Below the pieces are notes generated by a model, which saw only the letters and a list, made by a program, of their open reading frames with translations, was not told where the DNA came from and made no database searches. From assembly GCA_964645125.1 (NCBI GenBank), contig CAZXZC010000038.1:1-5639 (forward strand): 5,639 nucleotides of DNA, in the 5' to 3' direction. Position 1 is the stretch's first letter, and each line of letters begins with the position of its first letter. A program made the position numbers and the translations under genes. Positions 1 to 3,526 of the stretch are shown here, in pieces. This DNA comes from JBDKGD01 sp964645125 (lineage in GTDB: Bacteria > Patescibacteriota > Minisyncoccia > UBA6257 > 2-01-FULL-56-20).

Positions 1-957
1 GGTGGCGTCGTGCCACCAAATGAGATTATGGTGATGGGCACCAACGACGCTGGGCTGTTTCAAGCCCGGTTCACGGCAGTTGGTGGATCCGTAACCATCA
101 CTGGTTTTCAAAGTAAGGAAGAGGTATTGGCAGGCTGGGATGGCCTGCATACCGACGCGTTTGGGAATTTCAAACTCTTTGTTGGGTTTGATCAAATTCC
201 TGCCCAGGCCATGCTCACGCAAGTGTATGGCAATACCGCGCTGCACGCCGTGCATTTGGCAAATCCAATCAAAATCGCCCGAGGCGAAACGGTGCTCGTC
301 ACCATAACAGCTGACTGCGCTTCTTTCGCTGCAAAACCATTCGCCCACGGCACCACATATAAAGTGGGCATGAGCGAAAAGGGAATTGTGGCGCGAGACG
401 CGGCGGATGCCTCTGTGCCAGCCAGCTTTGGTGCTATCGCGCCAAGCGGGCCGCAGCTGCAAATGGCCCGCTCGAAAGCTGACGTTAGCACCAATACCCT
501 CGGTGCCACAACCGGCCGACCAAGATCATCGGTGGATGATCTCGCAATACTCACTATCGCTGCCCACGAAGCAGGTGTGGTGAGTGTGCAAAACATCACA
601 CTGGCCTTTGGCGACAGCTTCCCACTTTCCAAAAGTTTTCTCGAGCAAGACGCAATATTGCTCGATGAAAATACATGGACGGTGTATCGTCCCGAAGCCG
701 TGTTTGTAGATAAAAGCGGCTCCCTGCGGGCGACATTTAACATGGGAAGCTACAGAATCGACGCCGGCCAGCAAAAAACCTTCAAGCTTCGCTTGAATAC
801 TGCAATGCCGCTGCCGTACGTGCCAAACCCGACACTTTCGGTGAAGCTCGCGGATATGCAGTACCGCGACGCTTTACCGCTAGATTCGGCGGGTATCACA
901 TTGGCAGTGCTGCCGCAGTCCTTTCCGAGCCCATTTGCCGTTTCATATGTTTTTTAA
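1..957 (+). CDS. Partial hypothetical protein with two tandem beta-rich (Ig-like?) modules, probably extracellular
   Basis: I do not recognise this gene. The frame is open to the left edge, so the GTG at position 10 is probably internal and the N-terminus lies outside the window. Counting from that GTG, 315 residues are visible. Two stretches, roughly residues 10-105 and 173-285, share a layout: short alternating hydrophobic strands (FQARFTAVGGSVTITGF; LAILTIAAHEAGVVSVQNITLAF), a middle part naming a bulky value, then a strand pair around 'I-A-R-G-E-T-V-L-V-T-I' or 'I-D-A-G-Q-Q-K-T-F-K-L'. This resembles the repeated beta-sandwich modules I associate with Patescibacteria surface or secreted proteins, which is inference. 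A linker rich in Ser, Thr and Ala (about 140-172) joins the modules. There is one cysteine, no catalytic motif, no C-terminal membrane helix and no LPXTG sorting signal. A signal peptide, if any, would be upstream of the window. A terminator follows directly, so this is the last gene of its transcript. Confidence 0.75.
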   Translation, partial: GGVVPPNEIMVMGTNDAGLFQARFTAVGGSVTITGFQSKEEVLAGWDGLHTDAFGNFKLFVGFDQIPAQAMLTQVYGNTALHAVHLANPIKIARGETVLVTITADCASFAAKPFAHGTTYKVGMSEKGIVARDAADASVPASFGAIAPSGPQLQMARSKADVSTNTLGATTGRPRSSVDDLAILTIAAHEAGVVSVQNITLAFGDSFPLSKSFLEQDAILLDENTWTVYRPEAVFVDKSGSLRATFNMGSYRIDAGQQKTFKLRLNTAMPLPYVPNPTLSVKLADMQYRDALPLDSAGITLAVLPQSFPSPFAVSYVF

Positions 958-967
958 AATGAAACGG
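938..967 (+). other. Hairpin straddling the stop codon of the first gene
   Basis: CCGTTTCAT (938-946) is perfectly complementary to ATGAAACGG (959-967). This gives a 9-bp stem with a 12-nt T/A-rich loop that contains the TAA stop at 955-957. No T-tract follows the 3' arm, so it is not a terminator by itself. It may protect the 3' end of the mRNA or simply be a palindrome; the function is unknown. Confidence 0.5.
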
Positions 968-988
968 TATAAACAGGAATAAATCTTG

Positions 989-1042
989 AACCACCCTGAA
1001 GTTCGCTCGTCCGGCGAATCGAAGGGTGGTTTTTTCTTTTTT
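989..1042 (+). terminator. Intrinsic terminator of the first gene
   Basis: A 9-bp stem AACCACCCT (989-997) / AGGGTGGTT (1023-1031) runs into a T-rich tail at 1030-1042. The apical part contains a second 5-bp stem, TTCGC (1002-1006) / GCGAA (1014-1018), so the hairpin is bipartite. The T-tract is on the plus strand only; on the minus strand the hairpin is followed by CAAGATTT, a poor tail. It therefore serves the upstream plus-strand gene rather than the minus-strand tRNA transcript. Confidence 0.88.
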
Positions 1043-1121
1043 ATAAAAAACGGTGCATATTCGAATTTTTGATTCTGTATTAACCTTAAACCCATAACCT
1101 TCCACCCATTTAACTCATTTA
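1043..1121. other. AT-rich spacer with no recognised feature
   Basis: No gene, tRNA or strong hairpin is visible here. The stretch contains a motif TTAAACCCATAACC (about 1086-1099) that resembles the CTAAACCC and ATACCC words in the 2266-2441 intergenic region. This may be a trace of a shared dispersed intergenic repeat, but it is too short to be sure. Confidence 0.4.
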
Positions 1122-1304
1122 TTGTGCTCTCGGAGTACATGGCCATCCCGCCAAAGCGGGATTATGTATTTCCTTTTGTATACGTTTCCTAACGGCAACG
1201 AAAGTAGAAGTGGTTGGATTCGAACTTCCATAAAATGGAAGTCGAATGCTAACTTGCAAGAACATAAACGTAACTACACACCCCGGCATGGGGTGTGTAG
1301 TTAG
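1122..1304 (-). repeat. tRNA-3'-end-containing tandem unit, distal copy (183 bp)
   Basis: This unit begins (plus strand) with a 14-bp copy, TTGTGCTCTCGGAG, identical to the 3' acceptor end and flank of the tRNA-Arg gene at 1479-1492. It then carries, in plus order: a hairpin ATCCCGC/GCGGGAT (1145-1162) inside an outer TACAT/ATGTA stem (1136-1168); the word ATTTCCT (1168-1174); a weakly structured stretch (1175-1212); a long bipartite hairpin ATTCGA + CTTCCAT / ATGGAAG + TCGAAT (1218-1247); and a 14-bp perfect hairpin TAACTACACACCCC/GGGGTGTGTAGTTA (1271-1303) with a GGCAT loop. The order of elements matches the neighbouring unit although the sequences have diverged. No protein-coding potential was recognised. 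Strand is given as that of the tRNA. Confidence 0.75.
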
Positions 1305-1478
1305 TTGTGCTCTCTTGAGTGCATAGCCGCTTCGCTATGCATTTCCTATAGTAATAGTTGCCGAAGGCAACTTATTGAATAGGTGGTCAGGTTCGAGCTT
1401 CCGTAGAAACGGAAATCGAATCTGACTCACAAAAGTGTGAATACAACAAACCCCACCGTAATGGTGAGGTTTGTTGAT
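1305..1478 (-). repeat. tRNA-3'-end-containing tandem unit, proximal copy (174 bp)
   Basis: It begins (plus strand) with TTGTGCTCTC, ten bases identical to the tRNA-Arg 3' end and flank, then TTGAG. Elements in plus order: an 8-bp perfect hairpin TGCATAGC/GCTATGCA (1320-1341); ATTTCCT (1341-1347), shared with the distal unit at the same relative place; a hairpin AGTTGCC/GGCAACT (1356-1372), extendable by AAT/ATT; a long bipartite hairpin GTCAG + GTTCGA + TTCCGT / ACGGAA + TCGAAT + CTGAC (1386-1426); a small stem TCACA/TGTGA (1427-1440); and a 14-bp hairpin with one mismatch, CAACAAACCCCACC/GGTGAGGTTTGTTG (1444-1476). On the tRNA strand this last hairpin starts five bases after the discriminator base, so it could act as a 3' stabiliser or weak terminator, though no clear U-run follows. 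Confidence 0.75.
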
Positions 1479-1481
1479 TTG

Positions 1482-1553
1482 TGCTCTCGGAGGGATTCGA
1501 ACCCCCAATAACAGGTTCGAAGCCTGTCGTGATATCCATTTCACTACGAGAGC
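1482..1553 (-). tRNA. tRNA-Arg, anticodon UCG
   Basis: The reverse complement folds as a complete 72-nt cloverleaf. The acceptor stem is GCTCTCG/CGAGAGC, with A as discriminator. The D stem is GTGA/TCAC around a GG-containing loop. The anticodon stem is ACAGG/CCTGT with loop CTTCGAA, giving anticodon TCG (plus-strand 1518-1520) that reads CGN arginine codons. The variable loop has four bases. The T-arm is GGGGG-TTCGAAT-CCCTC with one G-U pair. CCA is not encoded; CAA follows instead, so CCA must be added by tRNA nucleotidyltransferase. The gene lies opposite to its neighbours. It is unusual because its 3' end is repeated twice in the downstream 360 bp. Confidence 0.95.
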
Positions 1554-1567
1554 GATTGTACTTACAA

Positions 1568-1595
1568 GTATTATCCATGAATTGTTAGCAAGCAA
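1568..1595 (-). promoter_or_regulatory. Possible promoter for tRNA-Arg
   Basis: On the minus strand TTGCTT (plus 1590-1595) lies 16 bp before TAATAC (plus 1568-1573), with an overlapping GATAAT (plus 1570-1575) as an alternative -10. Either would start transcription a few bases upstream of the mature 5' end at 1553, giving a very short leader as expected for a tRNA gene. The match to consensus is moderate. Confidence 0.4.
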
Positions 1596-1650
1596 GCTGT
1601 ATGATTGCTATTTAGCCCGTTCTAAGGCACCATAAAAAGACCAATTGTCT

Positions 1651-2265
1651 ATGGACCTCATTGCTATCGCATTCTATATAGTGGTTCTGATCTTCTCGGT
1701 AATCGTGCATGAAGTCTCGCACGGTGCCATTGCGGACTACCTGGGTGATCCAACGGCCCGGCTTGAAGGCCGGCTCACACTAAACCCCATTTCCCACATC
1801 GACCCATTTGGCTCGGTATTGTTGCCGCTTATCATGTACATCTCAACTGGCAGCGTGTTTGGGTGGGCGAAGCCAGTTCCATACAACCCATACAATTTAA
1901 AAAATCCCAAAAGTGGGGCAGCGTTAATTGCCGCGGCCGGGCCGGCAAGCAACTTATTACTCGCCATTATTTTTGGTTTTGCGCTCAAAAGCTCAGCAGC
2001 ATTAGGCATCTCCCCAGCCCTTGCCCAGGCATTTGCCACTATTGTATACACTAACGTGTTGTTGGCCGTGTTTAATCTCGTGCCCATCCCGCCACTGGAT
2101 GGTTCGAAACTTTTATTCGGCTTGCTTCCCAACACTACCTTTGGCTGGCAAATTCAAAACACCCTGGAGCGTGCCGGCATTTTCTTGTTACTTATTTTCA
2201 TCCTCTGGGGCTTCCCACTTATTCAACCTATTATCCAGAGGATTTTTTATATTCTTGCCGGATAA
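1651..2265 (+). CDS. Site-2-protease-like M50 family membrane metalloprotease
   Basis: A 204-residue polytopic membrane protein. Residues 20-24 are HEVSH, the zinc-binding HExxH motif, set in the first membrane segment. AAAGPASN lies at 94-101 and FNLVPIPPLDG at 141-151 is the family's N-x-x-P-x-x-x-L-D-G motif, whose aspartate (residue 150) is the third zinc ligand. Further hydrophobic segments lie at about 90-112, 124-145 and 173-200. Members of this compact group lack PDZ domains and are thought to cut membrane-embedded substrates; the substrate here is unknown. I chose ATG 1651 over TTG 1645 because it is the better start codon and leaves the usual short N-terminus before the first helix. 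There is no Shine-Dalgarno sequence, only an A-rich stretch. It appears monocistronic, flanked by the divergent tRNA gene and by the 232-bp gap before rpsL. Family assignment is secure; the biological role is not. Confidence 0.93.
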   Translation: MDLIAIAFYIVVLIFSVIVHEVSHGAIADYLGDPTARLEGRLTLNPISHIDPFGSVLLPLIMYISTGSVFGWAKPVPYNPYNLKNPKSGAALIAAAGPASNLLLAIIFGFALKSSAALGISPALAQAFATIVYTNVLLAVFNLVPIPPLDGSKLLFGLLPNTTFGWQIQNTLERAGIFLLLIFILWGFPLIQPIIQRIFYILAG

Positions 2266-2329
2266 TTAAGGGAGGGTATGGGGTTTAGCCAACGGCCAAT
2301 AGCTTTAAAACAAATTGAATACACGATAG

Positions 2330-2351
2330 ATCCCGGATCTATGTCCGGGAT
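2330..2351. repeat. REP-like palindrome
   Basis: ATCCCGGA (2330-2337) pairs perfectly with TCCGGGAT (2344-2351) across a 6-nt loop. The core and its GATGACAG flank look like the short GC-rich palindromes scattered between genes in many bacteria. No T-tract follows, so it is not a typical terminator, although it lies between the protease gene and the rpsL promoter. Confidence 0.6.
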
Positions 2352-2368
2352 GACAGAAAGGATATTTA

Positions 2369-2392
2369 AATCCGCAATACTCAATCCGCAAT
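2369..2392. repeat. Short direct repeat AATCCGCAAT, two copies
   Basis: The ten bases AATCCGCAAT occur at 2369-2378 and again at 2383-2392, a period of 14 bp. It could be a duplication footprint or a paired binding site upstream of the ribosomal promoter. Nothing in the sequence decides between these. Confidence 0.5.
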
Positions 2393-2448
2393 TGCATTTC
2401 CTTGTCTTGCCTATACCCTAAACCCTACTGGCTATTGGCTAGTGAGGT

Positions 2449-2477
2449 TTGACAGTATTGACCGTATTTATTACTAT
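2449..2477 (+). promoter_or_regulatory. Promoter of the rpsL-rpsG operon (P1)
   Basis: A perfect -35 box TTGACA (2449-2454) is followed after exactly 17 bp by TACTAT (2472-2477), a good -10 box. Transcription would start near 2484, leaving a leader of about 14 nt before the rpsL ATG. This is the strongest promoter match in the window and fits a highly expressed ribosomal operon. Confidence 0.8.
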
Positions 2478-2487
2478 TCCATATACA
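2458..2487 (+). promoter_or_regulatory. Possible second, overlapping rpsL promoter (P2)
   Basis: TTGACC (2458-2463) lies nine bases inside the P1 element and is followed after 18 bp by TATACA (2482-2487). If used, it would start transcription within a few bases of the rpsL ATG and give a nearly leaderless mRNA lacking the AAGG motif. The two promoters would compete for the same DNA. Confidence 0.3.
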
Positions 2488-2492
2488 AAAGG
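2487..2492 (+). promoter_or_regulatory. Weak Shine-Dalgarno of rpsL
   Basis: AAAAGG ends five bases before the ATG at 2498. It is the only SD-like motif before any of the three translation genes; rpsG and fusA have none. Confidence 0.5.
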
Positions 2493-2497
2493 CACCT

Positions 2498-2917
2498 ATG
2501 CCAACACTGCATCAATTAGTGAAAAAAGGCAGAAAGCCGTTGACTTCTAAATCAAAGTCACCGGCGCTTTCGTTTTACCATAACACCATCCACAATAAGC
2601 CGGTGTATTCAGCGTCTCCATTTAAGCGCGGCGTCTGCTTGAAGGTGTTTACCATGACCCCGAAAAAGCCAAACTCGGCAATCCGCAAAGTATGCCGCGT
2701 TCGTCTCACTAACGGCATGGAAGTCACAGCTTACATCCCTGGCGAAGGCCATTCGCTTCAGGAACACTCAATCGTAGTTATTCGCGGTGGTCGTGTAAAA
2801 GACTTGCCGGGTGTGCGCTACCACGTATTGCGCGGCGTACTCGATACTGGTGGTGTTGCAAACCGCAAACAGCAGCGTTCCAAGTATGGCGCCAAACGGC
2901 CAAAAGCAGCAAAGTAA
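2498..2917 (+). CDS. rpsL: 30S ribosomal protein S12
   Basis: S12 sits at the decoding centre of the small subunit and helps check codon-anticodon pairing. The protein has 139 residues against 124 in E. coli. The hallmark blocks are intact: KRGVC (43-47), TPKKPNSA (54-61), the long conserved stretch around RVRLTNG and GEGHSLQEHS, and GGRVKDLPGVRYH (97-109). Lys56 and Lys101 correspond to E. coli Lys42 and Lys87 (mature numbering), the sites of classic streptomycin-resistance changes, so the protein has the wild-type residues. Asp102 corresponds to the aspartate that is beta-methylthiolated in E. coli. The extra length is mainly an insertion of about 13 residues between PAL (22-24) and KRGVC. 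From memory, similar insertions occur in Patescibacteria S12. It is first in the cluster, behind a near-consensus promoter, and followed 9 bp later by rpsG. Confidence 0.98.
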   Translation: MPTLHQLVKKGRKPLTSKSKSPALSFYHNTIHNKPVYSASPFKRGVCLKVFTMTPKKPNSAIRKVCRVRLTNGMEVTAYIPGEGHSLQEHSIVVIRGGRVKDLPGVRYHVLRGVLDTGGVANRKQQRSKYGAKRPKAAK

Positions 2918-2926
2918 TTTATTTCC

Positions 2927-3415
2927 ATGCGTAAAAAAAGAATTTATCAAAAAAATACCAACCCAGACATCAAGTTTAATCGCGTTGATGTAAATCGGTT
3001 CATTTGTTTTGTCATGAAGGATGGCAAAAAGTCCACAGCTGAGCGTGTTGTATATGGAGCGTTTGATGAAGTCAAAAAACAAACCAAGGAAGAGGGAATT
3101 GCTATTTTTGAAAAAGCCTTAGAAACCGCAGCTCCATTGGTTGAAGTAGTATCACGCCGCGTGGGTGGTGCCAACTACCAGGTGCCGCAAGAAGTCGCCC
3201 CTGAGCGCAAGTTCGTGTTGGCCTGCCGCTGGATCATCGGTGCTGCTCGTGCAAAAAAAGGTAAACCAATGCACCAAAAACTCGCTGAGGAGTTTATTGC
3301 TGCTTCCAAAAATGAAGGTTCGGCTATTAAAAAGAAGCAGGACATGCACAAGATGGCCGAAGCAAACCGTGCGTTTGCCCACTTTGCCCGCACTCGTACC
3401 ACCAATTCAGCCTAG
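2927..3415 (+). CDS. rpsG: 30S ribosomal protein S7
   Basis: S7 is a primary binding protein that nucleates assembly of the 3' domain of 16S rRNA and lines the mRNA exit and E site. The protein has 162 residues, close to the usual 156-178. Family signatures are present: the basic N-terminus MRKKRIYQKN, the DGKKSTAERVVY block (about 32-43), SRRVGGANYQVPQEV (about 76-90), the RWIIGAAR helix, and the C-terminal KKKQDMHKMAEANRAFAHFA block. The ATG at 2927 follows the rpsL stop after 9 bp and has no Shine-Dalgarno motif (ATTTATTTCC precedes it), so translation may depend on coupling to rpsL. In E. coli S7 represses its own operon by binding the rpsL-rpsG junction; this 9-bp junction is too short to hold that structure, so such control is unlikely here (inference). 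Confidence 0.98.
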   Translation: MRKKRIYQKNTNPDIKFNRVDVNRFICFVMKDGKKSTAERVVYGAFDEVKKQTKEEGIAIFEKALETAAPLVEVVSRRVGGANYQVPQEVAPERKFVLACRWIIGAARAKKGKPMHQKLAEEFIAASKNEGSAIKKKQDMHKMAEANRAFAHFARTRTTNSA

Positions 3416-3424
3416 GCAGATACA

Positions 3425-3457
3425 GAATATGCACGTTGCATATTCTTTGTGTTTTAT
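3425..3457 (+). terminator. AT-rich terminator-like hairpin between rpsG and fusA
   Basis: GAATATGCA (3425-3433) pairs with TGCATATTC (3437-3445) across a 3-nt loop, or as 8 bp with five in the loop, and is followed by a T-rich tail TTTGTGTTTT. The stem is AT-rich, so termination is probably partial. It begins ten bases after the rpsG stop, where an attenuator would lower fusA readthrough. Confidence 0.55.
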
Positions 3458-3476
3458 TCATAATGTGGTAACTGTT

Positions 3477-3506
3477 TTGTCGCCGTATTCATAATTACTT
3501 TATACT
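3477..3506 (+). promoter_or_regulatory. Likely fusA promoter
   Basis: TTGTCG (3477-3482, four of six consensus bases) precedes TATACT (3501-3506, five of six) with an 18-bp spacer. Transcription would begin near 3513, about 14 nt before the fusA ATG at 3527, the same short leader as predicted for rpsL. Together with the upstream hairpin this suggests that fusA has its own transcript. Confidence 0.55.
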
Positions 3507-3526
3507 CACTATTATTTACTTTTTGT

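Larger units (their letters stand above)
2274..2441. repeat. Intergenic cluster of inverted words around a REP-like palindrome
   Basis: The left part contains GGGTAT (2274-2279), GGGTTTAG (2281-2288), TAGCCAA (2286-2292) and GCCAATAGC (2295-2303). The right part contains the complements ATACCC (2413-2418), CTAAACCC (2418-2425), GCTATTGGC (2431-2439) and TTGGCTA (2435-2441). The words are inverted but not in nested order, so the GGGTTTAG and GCCAATAGC pairings would cross. Such a word set suggests remnants of a dispersed intergenic repeat rather than one simple hairpin. Confidence 0.55.

Noticed and set aside
192..743. Minus-strand 183-codon ORF opposite the first gene.
   Set aside because: The plus-strand frame is longer, has the repeated strand pattern, and ends at a hairpin and terminator in the correct orientation. 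The minus ORF shows no family features.
1122..1478. The structured region as tmRNA, RNase P RNA or a second, degenerate tRNA.
   Set aside because: No tag-peptide frame with a paired tRNA-like acceptor, no conserved RNase P cores, and no second 5' acceptor strand or anticodon arm could be found.
1122..1492. Repeated tRNA 3' ends as attachment sites of an integrated element.
   Set aside because: The intervals are only about 180 bp, contain no integrase or cargo gene, and share the same internal order of hairpins, which fits tandem duplication better than integration.
1335..1595. Minus-strand 86-codon ORF containing RQASNLLLGVRIPPRAQ.
   Set aside because: That string is the familiar artefact of translating through a tRNA gene; it overlaps tRNA-Arg and the stem-loop array.
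1645..1650. TTG at 1645 as the start of the protease gene.
   Set aside because: It adds only two residues, has no better ribosome binding site, and ATG at 1651 gives the usual N-terminus for the family.
2278..2421. A 47-codon plus-strand ORF starting 12 bp after the protease stop, preceded by a good GGGAGGG motif.
   Set aside because: Its whole length is made of the palindrome and the inverted words of the intergenic repeat cluster, and the peptide has no recognisable feature. The SD-like motif overlaps the GGGTAT word. Coding is possible but not supported.
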